DNA of 23,571 nucleotides from JBFMDN01 sp040753915. Its GTDB lineage: Bacteria > Desulfobacterota > Desulfomonilia > Desulfomonilales > Desulfomonilaceae. The DNA is taken from contig JBFMDN010000081.1 in assembly GCA_040753915.1 (NCBI GenBank), positions 1 through 23,571 of the forward strand. The letters are read 5' to 3'. Positions 15,590 through 23,411 of this stretch are shown one piece after another. Position 1 is the first letter of the stretch, and the number at the start of each line of letters is the position of its first letter. The position numbers and the translations under genes are program-made. The notes below the pieces were generated by a model, which was given only the letters and a program-made list of their open reading frames with translations, did not search any database and was not told the DNA's origin.

Positions 15590-16585
15590 ATGCCTAGATC
15601 GGACGTCTTCCTCTGTGAGCTCTGTCCCAAGAATTGTCGGATAAGGGAAGGACAGAGCGGTGATTGCAAGGTCAGAATTGTCATTGACGGCGAGCTGCGG
15701 GCGGTCACCTACGGCAGGCCGTGCGCTGTGCACGTGGACCCGATCGAGAAGAAACCACTATTTCACGTGATGCCGGGGTCCAGAATCTTTTCCCTGGCTA
15801 CCGCGGGATGCAATCTTCATTGCAAATTCTGCCAGAACTGGACCATTTCGCAGGCCGCGCCTGAAGATATTCGCAACGTCCCCTTGTCTCCACACAGAGT
15901 TGTGGAAAGCGCAACGTCGCAGAAGTGCCGATCCATCGCGTATACGTACACGGAGCCGGTGGTCTTTTATGAATACGTGCTTGACACTGCCGCGCTGGCT
16001 CGGCAGGCTGGGTTGCTCAACGTGAGTGTTACCGCGGGCTATATCAACAGGGAGCCCCTGGAGCGTCTGTGCGACGTAGTGGATGCCTCCAACACAGATC
16101 TGAAAGGGTTCAGCGACGCGTTTTACCGGGAATTATGTGAAGCGAGCTTGAAACCTGTGCTCGACGGCATGATTACCATGAAAGAGCGGGGGGTGTGGCT
16201 CGAAATAACGAACCTTGTCATCCCCACCTTTAATGACGACCTGGACATGATCCGGCGCATGTGTAAGTGGATCCTCGCATATCTCGGACCGGAAACACCG
16301 CTCCATTTCAGTCGTTTCTATCCCATGTACAAGGTGCGTAATCTGCCCCCCACACCAATGGATACCCTCATGAGAGCCCGAGAGGTAGCGCTTGAAATAG
16401 GATTGCAATACGTGTACGTTGGGAATGTGTTGGGGACGGAGGGGGAGAGCACATTTTGCCCCTCCGACGGAACGTTGTTGATCAGGCGGATGGGTTTTTC
16501 CGTGCTCGAAAATCATCTTTTGAACGATGCGTGCCCAACCTGCGGTCGTAAGGTTCCAGGATTATGGGGTTTCCGTGACACATGA
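15590..16585 (+). CDS. amrS: AmmeMemoRadiSam system radical SAM enzyme
   Basis: This encodes 331 aa from the ATG at 15590; the frame is open back to a GTG at 15509, but family members begin shortly before the first Cys cluster. The N-terminal cysteines C9, C12, C16 and C26 (CELCPKNC...GQSGDC) are typical. The radical SAM [4Fe-4S] motif is C74-x3-C78-x2-C81 (AGCNLHCKFCQNW). Later family hallmarks are YTYTEPVVFYEY, NTDLKGF, EITNLVIPTFND, LHFSRFYPMYK and the C-terminal CPTCGRKVPG. There is no signal peptide, so it is cytoplasmic. It belongs with the Memo and AMMECR1 domains, here encoded downstream as one protein. The chemical reaction of the system is not established to my knowledge. Confidence 0.92.
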   Translation: MPRSDVFLCELCPKNCRIREGQSGDCKVRIVIDGELRAVTYGRPCAVHVDPIEKKPLFHVMPGSRIFSLATAGCNLHCKFCQNWTISQAAPEDIRNVPLSPHRVVESATSQKCRSIAYTYTEPVVFYEYVLDTAALARQAGLLNVSVTAGYINREPLERLCDVVDASNTDLKGFSDAFYRELCEASLKPVLDGMITMKERGVWLEITNLVIPTFNDDLDMIRRMCKWILAYLGPETPLHFSRFYPMYKVRNLPPTPMDTLMRAREVALEIGLQYVYVGNVLGTEGESTFCPSDGTLLIRRMGFSVLENHLLNDACPTCGRKVPGLWGFRDT

Positions 16586-16939
16586 TAAGACAAGTGCTGC
16601 AGTAGCAGCGTTCGATTCTGCTCCTGCAGCGGGGCAGCTATGGGCGATCTGCTGGGCAAGCTGGAGCAGACGGGATTTCCTTCTCATGCTTGGAATGATC
16701 CCGTTGACGCCTGCATTGCGATTGGCTTTCCACGGCCGGGAATCGCTGCTTTCGCGAAAACCAGCACTCTTTGCGAAGAAGGTTAGTGGAGTGGCTCCGA
16801 CAGGTCAGTGCTCTGCCGAAGCGTGACCGGAAACATACCGGTCCTGCCATTCGGGGTCGCCGGGACGCCCGGTCGATCGCTCTAGCGTGGGGCTGCCATC
16901 AACATCCGTCACGCGAAGCCAGGAACGAGAGAGTTGCCG
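16586..16939 (+). other. 354-nt gap inside the AmmeMemoRadiSam locus with competing short frames
   Basis: Two overlapping plus-strand frames are visible. One, open to 16826, encodes a twin-arginine-like start: WSRRDFLLMLG followed by hydrophobic residues, but without a usable start codon after the amrS stop. The other runs from ATG 16640 to TAG 16786 (48 aa, beginning MGDLLGKLEQTGFP) with no clear ribosome binding site. Neither is convincing as a gene. The Tat-like frame may be a relic of an exported protein once encoded between the two genes. Confidence 0.35.
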
Positions 16940-18511
16940 ATGAAACGGCGTACCAAAATCCTTGCTGTCATTGTCGCGTTGGTCTTTTCTTGCCAGTTCC
17001 CTTTACTAGCGGTCGCGGAGGAAAAATCGGGAGGCTCTCAGGATCGAAAAGTAAGGCCGCCTGCTGTAGCAGGAGCCTTCTATCCGGCCGACAAGGTGGC
17101 GCTCGAAGAATTTGTTCGGAAATCCCTGCAGGAGGCTTCCCGCGAGCAATTCTCCCTGTCAATCAAAGCAGTACTTGCACCTCACGCGGGATACGTCTAC
17201 TGCGGCCGGACCATGGCCGCGGCATACAAGCAGATTGAAGGCGACGCATTTCGGTACGACCGGGTCGTCCTGATCGGACCAAGCCACAGGGTCAAGACAA
17301 AAGCAGCGGCGGTGAGCTCTGCCGATGCGTGGGAGACCCCGCTAGGGCTGATCCCCGTGGACAAGGAGGCCGTTCGAGAGCTCGTGGAGAGCAGCGATAG
17401 GATCGAGCTGAACGACCTCGCGCATGCCATGGAGCATTCCCTTGAGACGCAACTTCCATACCTAGTCGTTGCGGCGCGAGGGAAGCCCTTCAAAATAGTG
17501 CCGGTCGTGACAGGGAGCTCAGATCCGCTCGATCAGGAAATCGTTGCCCGAGGTCTCCTCAAAATGGCAGGCGATCCTAGAACGCTCGTTGTCATATCTT
17601 CGGACCTGTCCCACTTTCCTTCTGCTGAAGTTGCTGAGGTGTCGGATCGAGCGATCTTGAGAGCGGTTGCTTCGCTGAGCCCTGACACGCTGCAATCGGA
17701 GAATGTCAGGCTCCTCAAGGCTGCCTATCCGGGCCTGAGTTGCACCATGTGCGGGATCGATGCTACTCTGTGCTTCCTGCGCACAAGAGCGGCGCTGGGA
17801 GTCAGGGCCGCGAAAGTCGTAGGCTACTCTCACTCCGGCATGGCTGTCGGAGATGACAAGCGAGTGGTGGGGTATGGAGCAATCGTTTTCGAGAGCGCCC
17901 CCGAGAATCCGCCGTCTCGGATTCAGCAGCCTCTGGCTCTCAGCTTCGGCGATCAGGCGCGGAGAGAGTTGCTCTCTTTAGCCCGGTCCGCAGTGAATGC
18001 GGCGGTGAACGGAGAATGGGTAGCCTTCACTCCGAGCAATAACGAGGAGTTACAGGTAAAGGCCGGCTGCTTCGTGACGCTCAAGACCAACGGTAAGCTT
18101 AGGGGATGCATAGGAAGATTCCAGTCGGACCAACCGCTTTGGAAGACGGCTCGGGAAATGGCCATCGCGTCGGCCACCGAGGATCCACGGTTTGCCGACG
18201 CGCCCATCAAACCCCAGGAAACTTCCGAGCTGGAAATCGAGATCTCGGTGCTCTCGCCCATGCGTCGCGTTACCGTTCCCCTTGAGGAAATCAAGCTCGG
18301 TCGCGACGGCATAGTGATTGAGGACCAAGGACGCATGGGGACATTCTTACCGCAGGTGGCCATTGAGACCGGGTGGTCCCTGGAGGAATTCTTGGGCCAC
18401 TGCGCTCGGGACAAGGCAGGTCTGGCGTGGGACGGGTGGAAGAGTCCTACCGCGCAGATCTATGCGTATACAGCCACTATCGTTCGGGAGCAGCCCGAAC
18501 GGCAACCGTGA
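16940..18511 (+). CDS. Exported Memo-AMMECR1 fusion (AmmeMemoRadiSam proteins B and A)
   Basis: This encodes 523 aa from the ATG at 16940, preceded by GAGAG; a TTG two codons earlier is less likely. Residues 1-27 form a Sec signal peptide (KRRTK, hydrophobic core, AVA-EE cleavage). Residues 38-320 are a Memo-like domain with His82 (APHAGYVY), His116 (GPSHR), the AHAMEHSLETQLPY segment (161-174), His225 (DLSHFP) and Cys271 (MCGID), matching the metal-site residues of human MEMO1. Residues 335-515 are an AMMECR1 domain with GCFVTL...LRGCIGRF (387-394), EDPRF and a WDGWKSP tail. Memo and AMMECR1 are often separate proteins. The exported fusion beside a cytoplasmic radical SAM partner is notable. 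Function of the system is unknown. Confidence 0.9.
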   Translation: MKRRTKILAVIVALVFSCQFPLLAVAEEKSGGSQDRKVRPPAVAGAFYPADKVALEEFVRKSLQEASREQFSLSIKAVLAPHAGYVYCGRTMAAAYKQIEGDAFRYDRVVLIGPSHRVKTKAAAVSSADAWETPLGLIPVDKEAVRELVESSDRIELNDLAHAMEHSLETQLPYLVVAARGKPFKIVPVVTGSSDPLDQEIVARGLLKMAGDPRTLVVISSDLSHFPSAEVAEVSDRAILRAVASLSPDTLQSENVRLLKAAYPGLSCTMCGIDATLCFLRTRAALGVRAAKVVGYSHSGMAVGDDKRVVGYGAIVFESAPENPPSRIQQPLALSFGDQARRELLSLARSAVNAAVNGEWVAFTPSNNEELQVKAGCFVTLKTNGKLRGCIGRFQSDQPLWKTAREMAIASATEDPRFADAPIKPQETSELEIEISVLSPMRRVTVPLEEIKLGRDGIVIEDQGRMGTFLPQVAIETGWSLEEFLGHCARDKAGLAWDGWKSPTAQIYAYTATIVREQPERQP

Positions 18512-18572
18512 TAGAATTCTTTCGCTATCCGTTTGAGACAGTAGCACTATTTCTTTCTGTGAGGAAGTGGTC

Positions 18573-18737
18573 ATGGAATCAGCACTCGTCAACTCTATCG
18601 TGCAGGCTGGCAGCATCTCTCCAGAGAGTTGGCTGTCCATCTGTCAATACTGGCAGTGGTCCTTCTGGATCGGGTTCTTTGTTGGAGTGGTAGGCGTCAT
18701 CGTGGGGTTCTTTTTCAGGCCTGTAGAGGGCCCCTAG
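18573..18737 (+). CDS. 54-aa single-TM small membrane protein
   Basis: A short ORF from ATG 18573 to TAG 18737. GAGGAAG at 18560-18566 sits 6 nt before the ATG, an excellent ribosome binding site. The N-terminal half is polar (MESALVNSIVQAGSISPESW). Residues about 27-48 (WQWSFWIGFFVGVVGVIVGF) form one clear TM helix with a GxxxGxxxG-like glycine pattern, followed by a short FRPVEGP tail. It starts 61 nt after the Memo-AMMECR1 stop and may be co-transcribed. No family is recognised. The glycine pattern suggests helix packing with a partner. Confidence 0.6.
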   Translation: MESALVNSIVQAGSISPESWLSICQYWQWSFWIGFFVGVVGVIVGFFFRPVEGP

Positions 18738-18799
18738 GAGGCTGGTGCGTAATCTCGAGTTTCGCCGGGATTTCTCCAGCGGAAACGGATACAAGCCGG

Positions 18800-19033
18800 A
18801 TGGAGCCAGGACGTCGTCTTCACATACCGCGAGATATCCCCGAGGACTTTGCCGACGCAGTGGCTACGGTTCTCCTGTTGGGATTGGCGGCGCGGGAAGT
18901 CTGGGACCAGATCTACCAATATCCGGTCGACACGTCTCTCGCTTGGATTCAAGAAATACTTGCGGCAAACGACTCTTCGGATCTTGTGCACGCGGATCTG
19001 GAATGGTGGGAGCGTCAGCTTCGAGGCCATTGA
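18800..19033 (+). CDS. 77-aa hypothetical protein
   Basis: From ATG 18800 the frame gives an acidic, tryptophan-rich soluble protein (PRDIPEDFADAVATVLLLGLA, then AREVWDQIYQYPVDTSLAWI, and DLEWWERQL near the end). The composition looks like real protein with amphipathic helices, and competing frames are arginine/glycine/serine-rich shadows. The ribosome binding site is weak. The frame stays open upstream to 18629, but that part overlaps the 54-aa gene in another frame and is low quality. The gene follows the 54-aa gene by 62 nt. No known domain is recognised. Confidence 0.5.
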   Translation: MEPGRRLHIPRDIPEDFADAVATVLLLGLAAREVWDQIYQYPVDTSLAWIQEILAANDSSDLVHADLEWWERQLRGH

Positions 19034-19533
19034 ATCGTGCTCAAATCGGATGGTCAGTATTTGGAGGACGCTGTTTTCCTCTAGTTGTCAGTGGTTCGAT
19101 GGTCATTACCAGAATTGGTGTCCGATTCGAAATCGGGATCTCAGATGGTACGGCAGGCGTTTGGGGCAACCCCTGGTGGTGCACTTTTCAGCTCCTGTGC
19201 TCGTAAGCTTGAGGCCCAGGGCACGGCAGCTTATGGAGGGATCGGAGACTCTCGCGGAGGATGCGAAGAGCGGTCTCTCGAAATAGAGCCCCTCCGCCTG
19301 TTCCTCCCCAAGAGGCCGGACATGTCCCGGGGCAAGATGTGCCGGAGCACCCCCGTCGGTCCTTGCAGCCAGCCGAATAGGGCGATCCAATTCTGGCAGT
19401 GATTGTCTGCGGGTACGGGCTTGTATTGTGAGAAGTCGTCGGCGAGGCGGCATCCGGATGGATCAATTGCCGACACGGTGCTCGGGCTCCCGTCATTCCG
19501 GGGGAATTCGTGGCACCTGCTGCTGAGGAATTT
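19034..19533. other. 500-nt stretch with one doubtful small ORF
   Basis: No gene is certain here. The best frame is ATG 19050 to TAG 19286 (78 aa), whose second half (LGQPLVVHFSAPVLVSLRPR and an acidic tail) has a protein-like composition, but there is no ribosome binding site. Two other frames run through the same bases on the plus strand and two on the minus strand. No strong promoter or terminator for the downstream operon was found. Confidence 0.3.
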
Positions 19534-20922
19534 ATGGCAATACGCTTGAACGTGGACGCGTTTGTCCGGGACTACTGCAATGGAGTCCCCGATAAGGATT
19601 TGCTCTCCAGGCACGGGCTGGCGGCCAAAGAGCTCGTTGTCATTGTGAAGAGGCTCATCCAGGAAGGTCGGATAACCAAGGACGAGTATTTCGACCGAAA
19701 TAGAAAGATCCAGGAGCACGAAGCGCGGCAGGAGAGAGACTTTCTGAAATCCCTGTATCATTGCCCAGTGTGCAGCCACATCCAACCGATTCCGTTTCAA
19801 GAGTGCCCAGCGTGTGGCCACAGTCTGGAGGCTCCGGTGAGAGTGGGGCAGGCCGCAACGGTCGAACGAGCCGAGGAGCCGAGCCTTCCTGACACTCAGG
19901 AGGCAGCCGAAGAGCTATCCGATCAATTGGTGTCGCTCCCAGCCGACGAGATCGCTGAGGAGACACCCGAGGAAGTCCCTTCAGCATTCCACCAAATGCT
20001 GGGTGCGACCCTGGATTCGGTGTCATTTCTCGAGGGAGCTCCAGACGGTCTCGCAGGCCACGAGTATAGGGTGCACAGCATTATCACTGCGGGCCCTCAG
20101 TCGACCATGTTCAGGGCGGAGGCTCTGCCCGGAGTTCCGATCATCGCTGTCAAGGTCTTCAATCCCGACCTCCTGCCGGCAAGCCAATTGAAGGAAGTGA
20201 TCCATAACACAGTTATTGTTCAGAAGGCGATGAACGACGTAAACATACTGAAGATTCTTGGCACTGCATCTATTGGGACCAATCCGGCTCTTCTATACGA
20301 ATATGTGCCGTCCACCCTAGAAACTCTGGCTCAGCGGGAGCCTGACGGGATATCCCTCGAGCTGATCGAGGTCGTCCTGCCGCAAATGCTCAATGCCCTC
20401 GGTTACTCTCACCTGCACCGAGGTTCGGACGGGCAGATCCGCCGACTCGCTCACGGCAACCTCAAGCTATCCCGCTTCTTCTTTGATGAGGAAACGCAAA
20501 CCGTCAAGCTCGAAGGGTGCGGTGTTTGGCGGGCTCTCGTTGAGGTCCGTGGCCATAAGCGGCGTCTGTGGGAAGAGCCTGGCATTGATTTCGCGGGCAT
20601 GGCACCGGAAGCCTTCGTACTGGATAGCCGTTCGGTGAATCCTTTTCTGGCCGACATTTACGCAATGGGTGCCGTCCTGTACAGGTTGACCACAGGGCTA
20701 CCGCCGTTCAGAGCTTCGGACCCGGAGGAATACAGTTTTGCTCACTTGAGGACGTTTGCTGTCCCTCCCAAAGTCCACAAGTATACCGTCCCCTCCTGGT
20801 TGGATGCCATGATTCTCAAGTGCCTTGAAAAGGAGCCGGACAAGAGATGGCGGAGCGCCACCCAGATGGAGCTCCATGTGGGCAAGGATTTTGCGGTGAC
20901 AGCGCCGGGGAAGAAACGATAA
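19534..20922 (+). CDS. Zinc-ribbon protein pseudokinase
   Basis: This encodes 462 aa from the ATG at 19534, which has GAGGA 4-5 nt upstream; a GTG eight codons earlier is less likely. Residues 4-55 form a helical module, and C77-x2-C80-x10-C91-x2-C94 is a zinc ribbon. After an acidic linker (about 100-165), residues 178-450 match a Ser/Thr protein kinase fold: IIAVKVF with Lys207, HGNLK at the catalytic loop, MAPEAF, DIYAMGAVLYRLTTGLPPF and CLEKEPDKRW. Key catalytic residues are lost. HRD Asp is Asn309, the loop Asn is Arg314, the DFG triad reads GCG (Gly328-Cys329-Gly330), and the glycine loop is degenerate (SIITAGPQST). It is therefore probably a pseudokinase scaffold rather than an active kinase. 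It leads a tight operon with a TerB-like gene and a membrane-protein gene. Confidence 0.85.
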   Translation: MAIRLNVDAFVRDYCNGVPDKDLLSRHGLAAKELVVIVKRLIQEGRITKDEYFDRNRKIQEHEARQERDFLKSLYHCPVCSHIQPIPFQECPACGHSLEAPVRVGQAATVERAEEPSLPDTQEAAEELSDQLVSLPADEIAEETPEEVPSAFHQMLGATLDSVSFLEGAPDGLAGHEYRVHSIITAGPQSTMFRAEALPGVPIIAVKVFNPDLLPASQLKEVIHNTVIVQKAMNDVNILKILGTASIGTNPALLYEYVPSTLETLAQREPDGISLELIEVVLPQMLNALGYSHLHRGSDGQIRRLAHGNLKLSRFFFDEETQTVKLEGCGVWRALVEVRGHKRRLWEEPGIDFAGMAPEAFVLDSRSVNPFLADIYAMGAVLYRLTTGLPPFRASDPEEYSFAHLRTFAVPPKVHKYTVPSWLDAMILKCLEKEPDKRWRSATQMELHVGKDFAVTAPGKKR

Positions 20923-20966
20923 GTGGATGAGGCCTCGCATTCATGGGCAGAGGTCTGGAGCAAATC

Positions 20967-21350
20967 ATGATTATTCGACGCAACACGGAAGAAGAATTGC
21001 GACCCGATCAGGTCCGAGCCATGGCCCACGGACTCTATTACCTGGCAGGGATCGACGGAGTCACCGATCGCGAACGGGAGCTCATCGAGACGTTTCTCAA
21101 AGAAGGAAATGCGGAGCTGGAACTGGAGAAGCTCTCTCAGATACCCTTCTCCCAAGAGGAGCTGACGTACAGTCTGGATACCATGTTTCTGAGGAAGGCT
21201 TTTCTTCGGGTGTGTGTGCTGGTAGCCCGAGCCGACGGCGAAATCTCGCCCGATGAGCTTGCGGAGCTTCGACGTCTTGCCCAGGGTCTAGGCATTACAG
21301 AGCCGATCGAGGACTTGACCGCGGATCTCTCAGGCCGGGCCCTGGACTGA
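20967..21350 (+). CDS. TerB-like (tellurite-resistance TerB fold) helical protein
   Basis: This encodes 127 aa from the ATG at 20967, which has GGAG about 6 nt upstream; an in-frame ATG at 20943 lacks this. It contains two TerB-type acidic motifs, AGIDGVTDRERELIETFL (27-44) and ARADGEISPDELAELRRLAQ (87-106), each an 'A-D-G-x-x-x-x-x-E' helix pair; the fold is all-alpha and often metal-associated. TerB domains occur in stress-response and membrane-associated signalling proteins. The gene lies 44 nt after the pseudokinase and 6 nt before the membrane-protein gene, so the three are almost certainly one transcript. There is no signal peptide. Confidence 0.75.
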   Translation: MIIRRNTEEELRPDQVRAMAHGLYYLAGIDGVTDRERELIETFLKEGNAELELEKLSQIPFSQEELTYSLDTMFLRKAFLRVCVLVARADGEISPDELAELRRLAQGLGITEPIEDLTADLSGRALD

Positions 21351-21356
21351 CAGACC

Positions 21357-22352
21357 ATGCAGTACTCGGAATGCACGTCGGGTGGTCCCCACCCGGTACT
21401 CGACTATCCCTTCTGTCCGGAATGCGGCGCACTTTCCCCCGCGATCTCTGCACAGGGGGCTTTCGCTGTGGAGCTGGAAGATATTCCTTCCGAGCAGATT
21501 CGGGCTCGGGTCATCGACGGGTTGAAGAATTGGTATCCGGGAATCGATCCTGTCGAGGCCGACGCAAGGCTGAAATCCGGACCCGTGGTGCTCCTGCGGA
21601 GTGTGGACGAAGATTCTGCTCGACGCACTCTCGCTTACCTGAACGCGTACAAGGCCCCGGGACGTATACGTGGGGATCAATCTCTCGATTCCTGGATGAG
21701 CACCGTATGGAATCCCGGTCTGGCAATTGGTGCTGTGGCTCTGGCGGCTGCTCTCTTGACCGGCGGGCTGACCGGACTAGTGCTGGCCGCGACGGGCTTC
21801 GGCGCCATGGCGATAGGGTCATTGATCAAGCGCAAACGCTTTCAGCCTCTCTGTCACTTCTCCCCGACGTCAGAATTCGAAGAGCTACGAACACTCGCTG
21901 ATGAATATGCGCGGGTAATTCCCCGACTGGAACACGAGGATGCCGCGGTCGTTAAGAAGATCGCTCGCACCGGCTTTGAGCTCCGCAAACGTTTGCTGAT
22001 GGATTCAGTGGCCGCCATTGCCGCGGGCGGAAGAACCGGTGAGCTCTATGACAGAGTGACAGAGGCTATCCGAGGTGCTGTGCACCTGGGAAAGTCGATC
22101 CTCACTTCTGCAGGGCCTGACAAGGAGAATTTACGCGCCGAATTGGTGGGACTGGCGGGCCTGCTCGATCGCACGGAGCAGTGGCTCGACAGGGCAGAGG
22201 GCAAGCTGGGGCCATCTGCTGAAGATTTGGCCCACAACCTGGAGCACATCACCGAACGGCTAGATCGAATCCTCGACACCGTTCGAACCCCTGTCCTGGA
22301 CTCTGTGCAGCCCCGTCCCACCGAGGCCGGCCGCACCCGGTCAAGGGAGTAA
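21357..22352 (+). CDS. Membrane protein with N-terminal Cys cluster, two TMs and helical C-terminal region
   Basis: This encodes 331 aa. Residues 6-23 (C6...H12...C20-x2-C23) look like a compact, slightly non-standard zinc ribbon. Residues 40-105 form a beta-alpha-beta region (GPVVLLRSVDEDSARRTLAY). Residues 119-155 are a hydrophobic hairpin of two membrane segments separated by TGGLTG, then RKR. Residues 170-320 are helical and charged, with features of an amphipathic or coiled-coil domain (DRTEQWLDRAEGKL, LEHITERLDRILDTV), and the last 15 residues are polar. I do not recognise the family. As third gene of the pseudokinase/TerB operon it may anchor the complex at the membrane, with both ends cytoplasmic (an inference from the hairpin). 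The ribosome binding site is weak, consistent with coupling across the 6-nt gap. Confidence 0.75.
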   Translation: MQYSECTSGGPHPVLDYPFCPECGALSPAISAQGAFAVELEDIPSEQIRARVIDGLKNWYPGIDPVEADARLKSGPVVLLRSVDEDSARRTLAYLNAYKAPGRIRGDQSLDSWMSTVWNPGLAIGAVALAAALLTGGLTGLVLAATGFGAMAIGSLIKRKRFQPLCHFSPTSEFEELRTLADEYARVIPRLEHEDAAVVKKIARTGFELRKRLLMDSVAAIAAGGRTGELYDRVTEAIRGAVHLGKSILTSAGPDKENLRAELVGLAGLLDRTEQWLDRAEGKLGPSAEDLAHNLEHITERLDRILDTVRTPVLDSVQPRPTEAGRTRSRE

Positions 22353-22369
22353 AGTCGACCGCAATTCAG

Positions 22370-22522
22370 TCACTGCTTGGGAAATATTCGATTGAGCTCT
22401 TCGAGCCTCAGCTCACGAGAAATCTGCTTGAGCTTCTTGAACCAGGCGATACGCTCATGTTTGCTCCCGTGACTCATTGTACTTATCGACGCATCTATTA
22501 CGTCGTTCTCCCTTGTTTCCAA
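22370..22522 (-). CDS. Doubtful small minus-strand ORF or gene remnant
   Basis: The minus-strand frame ending at 22370 has a protein-like C-terminal part (HERIAWFKKLKQISRELRLE, then a terminal FPKQ), helical and basic-amphipathic. The frame is open up to 22675. Possible starts are a TTG at 22522 or an ATG at 22477, neither with a good ribosome binding site, and the farthest upstream part overlaps the start of the plus-strand methyltransferase gene. It may be a small real gene, a decayed 3' end or chance. Confidence 0.28.
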   Translation of the reverse strand: METRENDVIDASISTMSHGSKHERIAWFKKLKQISRELRLEELNRIFPKQ

Positions 22523-22662
22523 GTCAAAGGCGAACAGTGATACAAAAGGTACAAATCGGGAGGTGAGGCGTACATGGTCAGCAAAGATATCACGGCACCG
22601 GCAAGGCCGGGATTTCCCCGCGGCTATTGCTCCGAGCTCACAAGATGGAGGGAACAGCGACC

Positions 22663-23295
22663 ATGATGGATTCATCTCAGCTATCCTGGTCCCGCCTCAT
22701 GCAGTGGAGGAGCGAATGTCACCGGCGATTCGGCTCCATAAACGACTTGCCGATCAGCTCCGTCCAGGATGAGCTTCGACGACTGCTGCAACCAGACATG
22801 CGTGTTCTGGATGTGGGCGCTGGCGCCCACAAACCGTTTCAGAATGCGGTGACCCGCGTTTCCCGCTCGTATTTTTCCATGGACACCGATCCCGATGGAA
22901 CCTTCGATTTTCGCTCGTTTGACGATGTTCCTGAAAACGTCCATTTCGATCTCATCATGGCCAATCAGGTCCTGGAGCACCTTACCGTGGACGCGGCCTT
23001 TGCCATGGTGAGCGCGGCTTTTCGGAGACTCTCCCGAGGCGGCCGAATACTGGCAACCGTACCGAATACCGCGCACCCTGTAAGGCAGCGAGATTGCACC
23101 CACATTACTGCCTGGCCCGCAAACGACCTCTACAGTCTTTTAAGAAGCGCTGGGTTCGGCGTCGACTCGATGGCACGGTATAACAAGTTCCCCCTCACCT
23201 CGAATCCGCTCAAACGTTGGGTGATTCGTACGGTGTGCCACGAGTTTCGCGTTGACTGGTGTGACAGTATCCTTGCCGTAGGGACCAAAGAATAG
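22663..23295 (+). CDS. Class I SAM-dependent methyltransferase
   Basis: This encodes 210 aa from the ATG at 22663, with GGAGG 11 nt upstream; an ATG at 22645 is an alternative. SAM-binding motif I is VLDVGAGA (48-55), the acidic residue after beta-2 is in FSMDTDPDG (71-79), and motif II/post-II is FDLIMANQVLEHL (95-107), all typical of the Methyltransf_11/UbiE-like fold. GGRILATVPNT is the motif III strand. The protein is soluble and stands alone between the pseudokinase operon and the right-hand repeat cluster. The acceptor is unknown. LDVGAGAHKPF resembles methyltransferases of surface-glycan loci, but this is weak evidence. Confidence 0.8.
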   Translation: MMDSSQLSWSRLMQWRSECHRRFGSINDLPISSVQDELRRLLQPDMRVLDVGAGAHKPFQNAVTRVSRSYFSMDTDPDGTFDFRSFDDVPENVHFDLIMANQVLEHLTVDAAFAMVSAAFRRLSRGGRILATVPNTAHPVRQRDCTHITAWPANDLYSLLRSAGFGVDSMARYNKFPLTSNPLKRWVIRTVCHEFRVDWCDSILAVGTKE

Positions 23296-23411
23296 GGGGA
23301 AATGTTCCGGGGTGACCATCCCACGATAAGAATCCGGCAGAATAGGGCGTCTCGCCCGCTTATACCCGAGGCCAAAAGTTCTTGCCGCTTCCCATGTGCC
23401 GAGAACATTTA

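Noticed and set aside
16934..16942. TTG at 16934 as start of the Memo-AMMECR1 gene
   Set aside because: The ATG at 16940 is better spaced from GAGAG and gives a standard basic signal-peptide N terminus.
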